Origin: CAYYMH01 sp964472785
GTDB lineage: Bacteria > Zhuqueibacterota > Zhuqueibacteria > Thermofontimicrobiales > Thermofontimicrobiaceae
Assembly: GCA_964472785.1 (NCBI GenBank)
Contig: CAYYMH010000030.1
Coordinates: 1-48,429 of the forward strand
Direction: 5' to 3'
DNA length: 48,429 bases
Made by a program: the position numbers and the translations under genes. The notes beneath the pieces are model-generated. The model was given only the letters and a program-made list of their open reading frames with translations, searched no databases and was not told the origin of the DNA. Of the stretch, positions 16,301 to 24,602 are shown piece after piece (within the stretch, counting starts at the first letter, position 1; every line of letters begins with the position of its first letter).

Positions 16301-17436
16301 TGATATAGTTGTCCTAATAATTGATTTAAGTCGATGTTTTTAATGCGGAATTGAATGTTGCTTTTTTCGCTCGTATCCGGGATAAAATGTCCCTGCCCGT
16401 AAATGCGTCCGTCGAATATCTCGAGTCCGATATTATTTAAACTGAAATTATTTTTTTGCCAACTGACGTCAAGTGACGCCTGTTTTATTGATGCGGAAGA
16501 GAGAACAAGGTCTGATGATTCAAAATGCGCTCTGACCTGTGGCTGGTTAACATCGCCATCTATTGAAACATGAAGTGCCGTATTTCCTTTGATCGGATAC
16601 AGATTTTGAGGAAGCCACTGTTTGAATTTTTCTGCGAGGGTCGCTGGATTGCCCATAAGTAAAATTTGACACTCCAACGTCTGTGGTGTATCTTTTAAAA
16701 GTAGCGTTGCATCGGCTTGCAGATCAAACCCGGGAAATGTCAACATTAGTGAATCCAACTGCCAACGGTCCGGATTCAACCAACCTTTCAGTGTTTTAAT
16801 ATTCCCGATCACCGGCACATCCTGATAATAGAATTTCAAGGAGTCCGAAGTAAGATTAAAATGGTATTCGTTTTCGTTTTGCCGATGCGCATCGAAGTTG
16901 ACCTGTCGAAAAGCGACTGAAATTAATTCAATTTTATCCTGAAACTGAAAAGTGGATTGGTCAACGGTGACTTCGTCAACTGAAAATTGGAATTGGGAGT
17001 CTGCTTTCTCTTGCTTTTTTTCAGTAGTTTTCGTATCTGCAACGGGAAAATTGAATCGCCCCAGACTATCTCGCAGAACGTTCACATAAAAATGGCGAAT
17101 ATAAATATCTTTGATGGATATTTTTTTTCTGAGCAGATCGAGTAGGCGGTAGTGTACGGTAGCTGTATCCAGCTTTAATAATTGGACATGTTCTGTTGAA
17201 TCCTTCGCGTAAATTGAGACATTTCGCAATTGAATTCTTGAAAAAAGATTGGTTTCAAAATGACCAATTTCCACATCTTGATTTAAAGCAGTCTGAAGCT
17301 GCGATGAAAGAAAATCTCTGATAATTTTTTCACCCGGGCTGATGGAAAAAAAAACGACCGCTATCAACAGACTCAATAAGATGAAGATGAATCCGACAGT
17401 GATAACGCGAAAAACAATTGTGAGGATATTTTTCAT
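13363..17436 (-). CDS. tamB: TamB-like translocation and assembly module / AsmA-like lipid transport protein
   Basis: This 1357-residue protein has a single N-terminal membrane anchor (VFRVITVGFIFILLSLLIAV), then a long beta-rich periplasmic region of repeated AsmA/TamB-like strands, and a C-terminal DUF490 domain (about residues 1030-1357) recognised by GYVLYLDRKFKILKAVVDFV, PDILALLTFG and the terminal barrel-like strands. TamB spans the periplasm as a hydrophobic groove, moves phospholipid toward the outer membrane and works with TamA in assembling some outer-membrane proteins. It overlaps the tamA gene by 4 bp and follows corA by 61 bp, so it may share that transcript. E. coli TamB is 1259 residues. 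Confidence 0.9.
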   Translation of the reverse strand: MKNILTIVFRVITVGFIFILLSLLIAVVFFSISPGEKIIRDFLSSQLQTALNQDVEIGHFETNLFSRIQLRNVSIYAKDSTEHVQLLKLDTATVHYRLLDLLRKKISIKDIYIRHFYVNVLRDSLGRFNFPVADTKTTEKKQEKADSQFQFSVDEVTVDQSTFQFQDKIELISVAFRQVNFDAHRQNENEYHFNLTSDSLKFYYQDVPVIGNIKTLKGWLNPDRWQLDSLMLTFPGFDLQADATLLLKDTPQTLECQILLMGNPATLAEKFKQWLPQNLYPIKGNTALHVSIDGDVNQPQVRAHFESSDLVLSSASIKQASLDVSWQKNNFSLNNIGLEIFDGRIYGQGHFIPDTSEKSNIQFRIKNIDLNQLLGQLYQERSPFNGEVNGMLVAKGKGMQPENWMVDANLLLTKLFYDQQPVPDITNQLLIRGGTASFHFSQSCSEIFAEATLSDSILTGIVQGEILDIEPLAKLFHVSELTGRLIFDGNLSGTTSSPKISANIFGSKIDYQHFPIDSLMARLTVENYNVNLNEAIVFGEKENIDSLNAPFHLHQLHGGFHYYGKAAGSLDELDAELNVNFFQPGYANVKFDSGKIHIEKQNDIIIPQLTLAKDSIQTKITGFVFIPSKNGTLNLAFNKVNGSTQNFPEEKETSGFQQPAGNISTEFELKDSTYYLFNVHGEKLKLKFIAPVIDPNFPIGGDLDFKFNFKGNLNNPLASLHFQISQPCYAGTKIDSVNADIYLTDNKLIAQRINLFYDDYHSWLKWMIPFKKQESGTFYIPREKDLHLEAHAQDIDLNLFNSLLSSDVKVGGYASYSIDLSGSLSDPQLSGELLLKKGQVETENNLPRFSELFAQINLSDTVLSIEKFSGKFNNENFQISGQLMAKEWQSAQIDIGLTTGDSGGLKITGTADPDSLNLLIQTFDIDAGLFAFTSDKIKNLSGQLNSNVSIFGETKNPHLDGNVYLNQFSFQVPDFNTNLKQGIIKLGFDKNKLRIDSVYAKINDGLLFGSGDIQHTLGKISDIDVSLDARNIKIKRPKELVLNLKTADLNYQKREGYFIIAGDLVLGESKILYNLKPQSFLSFANSVERQKPETPELLQKTRLNIRLRESENIWLDNNLARIRLHSELSLIGSPAQPNLAGRLSVEEGYVLYLDRKFKILKAVVDFVDPNQIKPMVEIEAQSTLKSYQTMVGKEYIITLNIEGILDQVTVNLTSDPPLEKPDILALLTFGTTREYSAKTTAEGEDVTTTQILLERAKALSSQRISGYAERKLGNMLGLKQISIEGNLFKFDKSWGPQLFASKKISDRVEVRYTTTVGHMNDQSIRLEYLLTNRFSVEGETDQQGQAGLDLKYKIKFK

Positions 17437-17497
17437 TAATTTTTCACTGAAGTCTTTAAGATTGTTAACGATTCATCCGATAAAAATTTAAGACAGA

Positions 17498-18565
17498 TTA
17501 CATCCACTTCTTTCGCCGGAAATAATAGATCATCGTCCCTGCGACTGCGAGCATCACCACCCAGACGACAGGATAGCTCCAGTGCCAATTTAATTCAGGC
17601 ATAAATTCAAAATTCATTCCGTAAATTCCGGCAATGAAGGTGAGCGGGATAAAAATTGTCGCAATGATAGTGAGTACTTTCATGACTTCGTTCATTTTAT
17701 TACTCACGCTGGACAAGTAAGTATCCAGCATGCCGGACACCATATCCCGATAAGATTCGATGGTGTCGATAATCTGAATGGTATGGTCATAAACGTCCCG
17801 CAAATAAGGCGACGTGCTGTCTTCAATCAAATCCGACTCACTTCGTTCGAAAAGATTGATCACTTCACGCAAAGGCCAGACAGACTTGCGAAGCACAATC
17901 AGTCTTCTCTTTAAAAAATGGATCGCTTGCATGGTCTCAGGCTTTGGGTCTGACAATAGCTCTCCTTCCAGCTCTACAATTTTTTCGCCGAGCTGTTCTA
18001 AAGCCACAAAGTAGTTATCAACGATCGCGTCGATTAAGGCATAAGCTAAATAATCAGCTTTACGTTTCCGAACTCGGATTTTTCCGCTACGAATCCTCTG
18101 TCTCACCGGCTCAAAAACGTCACCATATTTTTCCTGAAATGAAATGATGAAATTTTTTCCCAGAATCAGACTGAATTGCTCGTCCCGAATGTCATTATCA
18201 TTTTTATCGTAATGAAGCATTTTCATCACGATGTAAATATACGTATCCGCTTCCTCGAATTTTGGGCGCTGACCCGTATGGACGATATCTTCAAGGACAA
18301 GCGGATGAATGCCAAAATAGTTGCCGATCTTTTCGATGATGTCGATTTCATGAAGCCCGTCAATATTGATCCAGGAGGTGGTTGGTTCATCGCGAAAGGG
18401 AAAACAATCTTCTATTTTATCAACTTGCTTTTCAGTGATTCCAGATTCATTATAGTCGATAATTCGGATGCGTACTTTTTCCACCTTTTTTTCACCGACA
18501 TGTACAAGCGTCCCTGGCGGAAGTCCCGCTTTTTTTGATGACCTCTTCAGCAATTTATTACGCAT
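17498..18565 (-). CDS. corA: CorA-type magnesium/cobalt transporter
   Basis: This 355-residue protein has a large cytoplasmic N-terminal domain, a long stalk helix and two C-terminal transmembrane segments. The selectivity motif GMN occurs in IAGIYGMNFEFMPELNWHWS between them, and the chain ends in basic residues (YYFRRKKWM), all usual for CorA. It forms pentameric Mg2+ channels in the inner membrane, gated by cytoplasmic Mg2+. The frame opens at a TTG (18580), but the ATG at 18565 has GAGG 9 bp upstream, so I chose it. The gene lies 90 bp after mscS with no visible terminator. Confidence 0.95.
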   Translation of the reverse strand: MRNKLLKRSSKKAGLPPGTLVHVGEKKVEKVRIRIIDYNESGITEKQVDKIEDCFPFRDEPTTSWINIDGLHEIDIIEKIGNYFGIHPLVLEDIVHTGQRPKFEEADTYIYIVMKMLHYDKNDNDIRDEQFSLILGKNFIISFQEKYGDVFEPVRQRIRSGKIRVRKRKADYLAYALIDAIVDNYFVALEQLGEKIVELEGELLSDPKPETMQAIHFLKRRLIVLRKSVWPLREVINLFERSESDLIEDSTSPYLRDVYDHTIQIIDTIESYRDMVSGMLDTYLSSVSNKMNEVMKVLTIIATIFIPLTFIAGIYGMNFEFMPELNWHWSYPVVWVVMLAVAGTMIYYFRRKKWM

Positions 18566-18655
18566 GATTTTGGACCTCAAATTTGAGAGGAAATTATGAC
18601 AACATTTTTGTTTTCATCCTTTTCGGACATAAAGTCTGATTCTTATTGAGAAAAA

Positions 18656-19549
18656 TTATTTTTCTTGCTTCATGTTAATGTTGATCGGAGCGGCTGTTCC
18701 GTCTTTTTCCTGTCCGGCATAAACGGTCACATGTGGAAATGGAATCTCAATATTGCGTTTATCGAATTCTATTTTCAACCGTCGGTTAAACTCTCTGGCG
18801 ATTCCCCACTGTTTGATTGGTTTTGTGGTAATACGCGCTTTGATAACCAGTGCTGAATCTGCGAACTCATCCAAGCCAAAAACTTCAATCGGAGCGATGA
18901 TATCTGATCCGAACTGTTCATCCTGTTGCAATTCCTCTCCAACCAGTTTTATGATCTCTATTACTTCATCCACATTTTCTCGGTATGCGACCCCAATATT
19001 AAATACGTATCTGGAAAAATCTTTTGTCATATTTGTGACCACGTCAATATTTCCATTGGGGACAAAGTGTACATTACCTGAAAAATCACGCAAAATGGTC
19101 ATTTTTAAATTTACTTTTTCCACCAAACCGGCATGTCCCGCGATATTCACGACGTCACCGACCCGGATTTGATCTTCAAGTAAAATGAAAAATCCGTTAA
19201 TAAAATCCTTGACTAAATTTTGCGCACCAAAGCCTACAGCCAATCCTACAATTCCCGCGGCTGCTAAAATGGGACCGATGTCGATTTTAATCGTTTCCAG
19301 AATCATCATAACAGCCACACCAACGATTATGACATTCAGCAAGTGACGAATAACAGAACCCAGCGTGTCTGCACGTTTTTTGTATTCGTCATTAAATTTC
19401 TTTTGTTTTCGAAAAACATTGGTAAAGCGGGATGTAATGATTTGCACAGCCTTAAAAGCAATTAAAGTAAAAATCACGATTAACAAAATTCTCCAGCCGG
19501 ATACTTCCAGCCATTTGACTAATGACTTTAATATACTTGTTATGTCCAT
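18656..19549 (-). CDS. mscS: small-conductance mechanosensitive channel, MscS family
   Basis: This protein of about 297 residues has three N-terminal hydrophobic helices. The pore-lining third helix is glycine and alanine rich (AAAGIVGLAVGFGAQNLVKD), followed by FINGFFILLEDQIRVGDVV, the MscS beta-domain start, and a cytoplasmic cage domain. It opens under hypo-osmotic membrane tension and releases solutes. A TTG at 19567 extends the frame, but the ATG at 19549 is preceded by GGAAAG at ribosome-binding distance. The gene starts 19 bp after the KamA-type gene ends, so the two are co-transcribed. Confidence 0.93.
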   Translation of the reverse strand: MDITSILKSLVKWLEVSGWRILLIVIFTLIAFKAVQIITSRFTNVFRKQKKFNDEYKKRADTLGSVIRHLLNVIIVGVAVMMILETIKIDIGPILAAAGIVGLAVGFGAQNLVKDFINGFFILLEDQIRVGDVVNIAGHAGLVEKVNLKMTILRDFSGNVHFVPNGNIDVVTNMTKDFSRYVFNIGVAYRENVDEVIEIIKLVGEELQQDEQFGSDIIAPIEVFGLDEFADSALVIKARITTKPIKQWGIAREFNRRLKIEFDKRNIEIPFPHVTVYAGQEKDGTAAPININMKQEK

Positions 19550-19568
19550 TTCAATCTTTCCTTTCAAA

Positions 19569-21362
19569 TTAGAAATAATACCAAATCGATTTGTATTCTT
19601 TCAAATCTTCTCCCCGATTTTTCAACTCCATCAAATAATCATAAATGGATACATCAGTATCTATGTATGTATCCACGATAGCCAACTTTTTTTCCCACGG
19701 CTGAAATTCGTACACTGGTCGGCCATCTGGTAAAATAGTGAGCAGCGAGTGATTCTGCTCCGCCCTGATGTAATTTTTTCCTAAGCGGGGAACATTGTAA
19801 ACCGGCTCGTCGGTTCGGACTAAACCGGCAGAAATACGTGAATCTTCATTGGCTTCTTGCTGCAGTCGGGCAATAGGCACTCTGTACTGTTTGGTTTCCT
19901 CTTTTCCTTTGGTGTTAAAAGTATAATAACTATCCACTCCGATAAGCCGCAGCGCTCTTCTTAGCGCAGCAAGTTCAAAGCGTCGGCTGTTTTCAAGGGT
20001 AAATACAGCTTGATTGTAAACTGACATCCCTTCTTTTTTAAACTTTTGAACCGCATTCATCGAATCCGGGGTGATTTCATAAGGATGCTCGAAATGTGTC
20101 ACCAACGCAATCTCTCTACGCCCCGGTACGTGATATTGTTTGATTAAATCCACTAAATTATTGGTGATTCTTTGGGGAAGAACGACCGGGGTACGGGAAC
20201 CAATACGGATGCGCTCAATATGCTCAATTTCTGATAGATTTTGAAGGATTCTGTTCACCTGACGATCTCCGAGTATCAGCGGATCACCGCCGGTAACAAG
20301 CACTTCGTTGATCATTGGATGATCACGAAACCATTGCAGTGCCTTGTCAACGATTTTTTTATCAGCTTTTGCCTTCGGTGCTAATACATTTTCTATTTCC
20401 CAATTGCGTTGGCAATAAACGCAAATTTGACTACACGTGTTATAGGGTTTAAGAATGGCGATATTGGGATAGCGGCGTGTCACCAGATCAACCGGGGACG
20501 TATCTCGTTCCAGCATAAAATCAGAAGAATATTCAATTTGTCCCCGATGCTCAATCATATAATTGACATAGTCCAGCGGCGGTATGACCTGAGCGCGAAC
20601 TGCATGGTCGAGATTGCGATGTGATTTTTTATCCATTAATGAGACATAATACGGGGTTATTCCGAAAGGAATTTTGGTTTCATTTGCCAGCCGGATAGCT
20701 TTGACCTCTTCCTTGGTCAAATCCACTAACTTTTTTAGCGTTTCAGCGTCCCGAATAACGTGACCTAAATGCCAGCGATAGTCGTCCCAATCTTTGTCGG
20801 TCGCGCTAAAATATTTCAGAATACGAGCTTTGTTTTTTTGACGCACTTCCTTGACTTCATCTTTTAGCCCGGAAGGATATCGTTGAATATATGAATGTGC
20901 CTTTTCAGCCATTCTATCTAACTGATTAGATCGCAAAATTGCTGCTTTTCTGCCTTCTAAATTTACAAATTCGGGAAAAGGGATGTCTTCGTAAATACCA
21001 GATTTGCCCTGAATTCCTCTAAAAATCTGTTTTAAATGAACTATAAATCCATCTTTCACATTTTCAGGAAGCTCTTCAAATTTTTCATGAGCTAATTTCC
21101 AAAGTAAATCTACAATACTGAAATTTGTGACTCTTTCGCTTCTAATTGAAATGATGCGTCTCAAAGTAACAATGCAACTCATTTGAATATAAAATTCCAT
21201 GGGTAACATTTTTTCAGAACTATGGTAAAGGCTTCTTAACAGCTCACTTAAGTAACCGTGCAAGTAACCCCGCGCTGCTTTATAATGATGGCTGTCTCTG
21301 AGAAGATTGTGAATCGTTGGGTTTGCTTTCCATAACTGGTATAATTTTTTTTTATCAATCAT
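19569..21362 (-). CDS. KamA-family radical SAM aminomutase-like enzyme with long N-terminal region
   Basis: This protein of about 597 residues (ATG at 21360-21362 with GGAG 6 bp upstream; the frame opens at 21419) carries a radical SAM cluster at C310, C314 and C317 (YNTCSQICVYCQRNWE), then VLVTGGDPLIL and a KamA-type barrel (RIGSRTPVVLPQRI, ALVTHFEHPYE). Lysine 2,3-aminomutases are usually about 420 residues. Here a helical N-terminal domain of about 290 residues precedes the core. The usual GGGKxP motif carrying the PLP lysine is not visible; NVPRLGKNYIRA near residue 540 is a candidate. The reaction may be a 2,3-amino-group shift on lysine, glutamate or another amino acid, but I cannot say which. 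It heads a run of minus-strand genes with mscS and corA. Confidence 0.82.
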   Translation of the reverse strand: MIDKKKLYQLWKANPTIHNLLRDSHHYKAARGYLHGYLSELLRSLYHSSEKMLPMEFYIQMSCIVTLRRIISIRSERVTNFSIVDLLWKLAHEKFEELPENVKDGFIVHLKQIFRGIQGKSGIYEDIPFPEFVNLEGRKAAILRSNQLDRMAEKAHSYIQRYPSGLKDEVKEVRQKNKARILKYFSATDKDWDDYRWHLGHVIRDAETLKKLVDLTKEEVKAIRLANETKIPFGITPYYVSLMDKKSHRNLDHAVRAQVIPPLDYVNYMIEHRGQIEYSSDFMLERDTSPVDLVTRRYPNIAILKPYNTCSQICVYCQRNWEIENVLAPKAKADKKIVDKALQWFRDHPMINEVLVTGGDPLILGDRQVNRILQNLSEIEHIERIRIGSRTPVVLPQRITNNLVDLIKQYHVPGRREIALVTHFEHPYEITPDSMNAVQKFKKEGMSVYNQAVFTLENSRRFELAALRRALRLIGVDSYYTFNTKGKEETKQYRVPIARLQQEANEDSRISAGLVRTDEPVYNVPRLGKNYIRAEQNHSLLTILPDGRPVYEFQPWEKKLAIVDTYIDTDVSIYDYLMELKNRGEDLKEYKSIWYYF

Positions 21363-22128
21363 ATTTTCTCCATCTCTTTCCGTTTTCTCTTTATAATAAT
21401 TTGACATTGCTTTACACACCGGATCAAATTTATATCAGTTAAATTTGAAAAAATAGCACGAAATAATAATTGATAATAATCGACGTGAAATGAAAGCCTG
21501 GCGTTTATTTTTTTTGAATCTATTGACCAGAGTCATGTTTCTGACGATTGATAAACGATTATTGTTCCGGATATCGATTCTGTTCGAGTCGCGGGAAAAT
21601 ATTTCAAAAAAACCTTGATTAAGATTTTTTAGTTGCGGCAGCATAAAAGTCTATCATCTTCGAAAAACGCGAATCGTGTTTTCAATAAGCTTTAAATCGT
21701 TTTCGAGCTTGTTTGATAGTTTTCAAGGCCGTTTCTTACCTTCCCCGCCTTCAAAGTCGTTTTTTTTATCCAAATCTTTTTAAATTTCAGAGTTCTGCAA
21801 AATACGCCAATTTTAAAATGTTGCTGTAATGCCCGAGTCTATGGGCATCTCATAACTTCATTATAATTAACAACAATCCCAGCTGAATATTTTTCAGAAA
21901 AACGTAACTGCAATTACGTTAAGAGCAGCGGCGATTTCAGTTTTGTAAAAGGAACCAAGCCATTAATGTTTAAAATTTATCGTCCAAAGGATGGTTGGTT
22001 CGAAAATGCATTAGTAAATTTCATATCGAAATTTTGATATAATCATTTTAATCAATAAATTTAATGAAAATATGGGATAAATGCAAGATGTAATTCATCG
22101 AGGAGAGATTGCCTTGAATGAAAAAATA
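21363..22128. other. long gene-free stretch upstream of the KamA-type gene
   Basis: About 770 bp show no convincing reading frame; the only frame of note (minus strand, 21435-21644, 69 codons) has no recognisable family and no clear ribosome binding site. Hairpin-forming sequences cluster at 21829-22001: ATGCCC/GGGCAT at 21829-21848, AACGTAA/TTACGTT at 21901-21920, and GAACCAA/TTGGTTC at 21952-22001. It could hold the promoter and leader of the KamA-type gene or an unannotated RNA gene. I recognise no known riboswitch consensus in it. Confidence 0.4.
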
Positions 22129-22158
22129 AAAGCTCCGCTATCATTGAAACGGAGCTTT
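22121..22158 (-). terminator. intrinsic terminator of the outer membrane protein gene
   Basis: On the minus strand, AAAGCTCCG (22158-22150) pairs with CGGAGCTTT (22137-22129) across a 12-nt loop, followed by TATTTTTTC. It lies about 30 bp past the stop codon of the 22189-23364 gene. Confidence 0.85.
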
Positions 22159-22188
22159 CATTATTAAACTGCTCATGCTATTAAAATA

Positions 22189-23364
22189 TTAATTCGAAGG
22201 CGGTGGTTCCGATTCCTTCTTTTTTTGATCGCCCTGCAAAATTCGTCTCAAACGTTCCAACTCCCGTTCAGCCTTTCTCCGTTCACTTTTGATTCTTTCG
22301 AGCTCTTCCTCTGCAGATTCGGTCTCTCTTTGTTCTCTGATGATTTGCTCAAATAACTCGCGCCGATTTTCAGCCTTTTTAATTAAAATATCTTTATCGC
22401 TGACCCGACGAACAGAGACAGGTAGCAATAACAGATTCAATCCAAAATTGATACGCCATGACGGATAATTAGGCAGTTCTTCCGGAAATTTGCCAATGTA
22501 CTGATAGGTTGTTTTATCCGTGTTGGAACTGATTCGGAAATCCGCTCCCACATTTAGTGTCAGCCATTTATAGGCTTTATAACTAATTGTTGGTGTTAAA
22601 TAGAAATAATTTTCTAAACTGTATGCAGTTTCTTTGGGCGGTCTTTCGATAAATGAGTTTCCGTACATCTCAACGGAAAAGTCGAACTCATTGGTGGGAA
22701 TTTTGACACCAACCCCATATAAAATTTCCTGAGTCATCGAAGACACACTAATATTGTCGTTCGGATTGTCGCTCAGTTTTTCACCAACATCATTATGATT
22801 GATATAGCCCAGATTGAAATCGACGTTGAGGTCTTCTTCCGGATAAAGCGGGTCTTTCGAATAGGAAAACATACCAGTAAAACCCCAGGTAAAAGTGCCT
22901 GCTGAATATGGTTCCAGGAAGATGTTATGTTCTTTGCCAGTGGGAAAACGGGTATCGACACTCACACCCCATGTCAGGGAACTACCGCGAATATTATAGG
23001 ATCCGAATTTCAAACCAATAAACAGGTCACCGGGCATCATGTACTTTTTCTCGCCCCGCTGCGTATCCTGATACATGACCGGGGACAGGTAAAACTCGAG
23101 GTGATCGCTCATCCCGTAGTTCAAACTAAAAGCACCCTGAATGTTCCAATAGCTAATCGCGGAGCTGTTGACACCCGGATCAGCAACTTTTCCGAATACC
23201 TGGCTACGGCCGTACAGTGTCAGGTAACCGGGTTTTAAATTCCAGGCTGATTTAACATAAGTGTTCCCGTTTCCGCCATTGAAACCATTGGCGTAGGCGC
23301 CTGCCACTAAAAATAGTAATAAAAAAATGAACATTCCCCCGCTGATGGCTTTTCGATAATCCAT
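22189..23364 (-). CDS. outer-membrane beta-barrel-like protein with C-terminal coiled coil
   Basis: This 391-residue protein (ATG at 23362-23364 preceded by GGAGG, which decides the start over an upstream frame extension) has a signal peptide ending near AGAYANG. Residues 25-330 are alternating aromatic-rich strands typical of a transporter- or porin-like barrel (YGMSDHLEFYLSPVMY, GDLFIGLKFGSYNIRGSSLT, WLTLNVGADFRISSNTD). The last 60 residues are a highly charged coiled coil (EEELERIKSERRKAERELER) ending in a Pro-rich tail. No named family is recognised. The barrel probably sits in the outer membrane with the coiled coil in the periplasm. A promoter and a terminator bracket it, so it is a single-gene unit. 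Confidence 0.8.
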   Translation of the reverse strand: MDYRKAISGGMFIFLLLFLVAGAYANGFNGGNGNTYVKSAWNLKPGYLTLYGRSQVFGKVADPGVNSSAISYWNIQGAFSLNYGMSDHLEFYLSPVMYQDTQRGEKKYMMPGDLFIGLKFGSYNIRGSSLTWGVSVDTRFPTGKEHNIFLEPYSAGTFTWGFTGMFSYSKDPLYPEEDLNVDFNLGYINHNDVGEKLSDNPNDNISVSSMTQEILYGVGVKIPTNEFDFSVEMYGNSFIERPPKETAYSLENYFYLTPTISYKAYKWLTLNVGADFRISSNTDKTTYQYIGKFPEELPNYPSWRINFGLNLLLLPVSVRRVSDKDILIKKAENRRELFEQIIREQRETESAEEELERIKSERRKAERELERLRRILQGDQKKKESEPPPSN

Positions 23365-23442
23365 GTTGCAAACCTCCAAGATTGATGGCTCTTGTGATGT
23401 GATGTGATGCTATGTTTACCTAATTTGAATCTTGTATTCTTT

Positions 23443-23471
23443 AACATAAAATATTTTTTGTAAATTGTCAA
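23443..23471 (-). promoter_or_regulatory. promoter of the outer membrane protein gene
   Basis: Minus strand: TTGACA at 23471-23466, 17-bp spacer, TATGTT at 23448-23443. The start codon lies about 80 bp downstream. Confidence 0.7.
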
Positions 23472-23530
23472 CAATTATTTTATTTGTTACAACAACTTAA
23501 TTGCATAAAATTATTTGAATTCAAGCAGTT

Positions 23531-24031
23531 TTAATCACGCGTTGTATAGTAATTTATCCACGTATAAATTTGGACAAGCATTGCCAATTTGCTAACAAAC
23601 TCCAAATATTTTGAAGCATAATACCACTTGGAGCCCGAAATGATAATCGTGTCTCCGGGTTTAAGGCGTGGTATGATTGATATATCACCTTTCTTCGTAA
23701 ACTTGTCAACGTTTATTTTAAATACTTTTTCGTCTTTTTCATTGGGCATTGTGCGGATTAATTTGATCGTATTTAGTTTAGCACCTTCCCGAGGTCCACC
23801 GGCAAAGGAAATGAGAGAAATTAAATCTGTATCACTGGGAACCAAATACTGACCTGGCTTGGCAACAAACCCCCAGATGTTGACTTTGATGAGCAACTGA
23901 TCGTCAGTACCCAAAAAATACTGCGCACCTCTCGGATACTTATCCTCCTGACCAAAACAATTATGGGACAATGTGGACATTTGAAAAATAGCCATTAACA
24001 ACAAGATAAACCAAAACTTTTTTTTGATCAT
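23531..24031 (-). CDS. secreted SLBB-domain protein (polysaccharide-export-like)
   Basis: This 166-residue protein has a signal peptide (hydrophobic residues 6-18, cleavage near NCFGQ) and one SLBB-type beta-grasp domain, residues 45-130 (VNIWGFVAKPGQYLVPSDTD, LISFAGGPREGA, LKPGDTIII). SLBB domains occur in Wza-like outer-membrane polysaccharide exporters, but this protein lacks the preceding Poly_export domain and has only one SLBB, so its role is open. The C-terminus (YLEFVSKLAMLVQIYTWINY) may associate with a membrane. AGGAG lies 7 bp before the ATG. It is upstream of and on the same strand as the barrel-protein gene, which has its own promoter. Confidence 0.82.
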   Translation of the reverse strand: MIKKKFWFILLLMAIFQMSTLSHNCFGQEDKYPRGAQYFLGTDDQLLIKVNIWGFVAKPGQYLVPSDTDLISLISFAGGPREGAKLNTIKLIRTMPNEKDEKVFKINVDKFTKKGDISIIPRLKPGDTIIISGSKWYYASKYLEFVSKLAMLVQIYTWINYYTTRD

Positions 24032-24100
24032 ATAAGCTCCTGATAAACAAAATTTAACCGGTCTGAAATCTTCATTTTTTTCAATTGATAACTTTTTCTT

Positions 24101-24129
24101 ATTTTAGAAAAAATAATCTTAAATAGCAA
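24101..24129 (-). promoter_or_regulatory. possible promoter of the SLBB-protein gene
   Basis: Minus strand: TTGCTA at 24129-24124, 17-bp spacer, TAAAAT at 24106-24101. It lies about 70 bp upstream of the start codon. Both boxes deviate from consensus. Confidence 0.4.
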
Positions 24130-24534
24130 GCGAAAATTTGTCTATTGTTCTAAACTGGTACATTTTCGATAATTTTCGTCCGATTTAAGACCTCTTATCT
24201 TTGCATGTAATGAGTATCGAGTTCAGTTAACTATTTTAACAAAATTTAGTTAGGGGTTAATTATATTAAATATAACATATTAACTTAACTGAATAAATTG
24301 ATGCAAAATTTATTGATTCAGTCGCGATTTGACTTAAAAGTTATTGCAAAATTTATGCCCTTAACAATAATACGAATTGCTATTTACGTCAATATTGGTT
24401 AGTTCTGAGGGAATTTTCAACATTTACAAAATCAAACTGATAAAGATTGACATTATAAATCTTCATCTGCATTAGTCCTAATCCAATCTTTTTTTTTAGC
24501 GCTTTTAATTGTAAGTTGATTTAAAATAAATCAC
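24130..24534. other. AT-rich intergenic stretch between divergent SLBB and sirtuin genes
   Basis: The divergent genes are 571 bp apart (24032-24602). Apart from the two promoter candidates, this part holds no reading frame, hairpin or repeat that I can support. It is very AT-rich (for example around 24241-24320). Confidence 0.5.
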
Positions 24535-24563
24535 TTGATTGTTTTTTAAATTTATCTTATCTT
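24535..24563 (+). promoter_or_regulatory. promoter of the sirtuin gene
   Basis: TTGATT at 24535-24540, 17-bp spacer, TATCTT at 24558-24563; the start codon is 40 bp downstream. The geometry matches the other promoters in the window. Confidence 0.55.
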
Positions 24564-24602
24564 AACAATTAACCTTAAATTCAAAAACCATGAGGGAGTT
24601 CA

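Noticed and set aside
21435..21644. 69-codon minus-strand frame upstream of the KamA-type gene
   Set aside because: It has no recognised family, no clear ribosome binding site and basic low-complexity composition; it is most likely a chance frame in AT-rich DNA.
19569..22128. Lysine riboswitch in front of the KamA-type gene
   Set aside because: I could not find the conserved L-box core on the minus strand; the hairpins present do not match the known fold.
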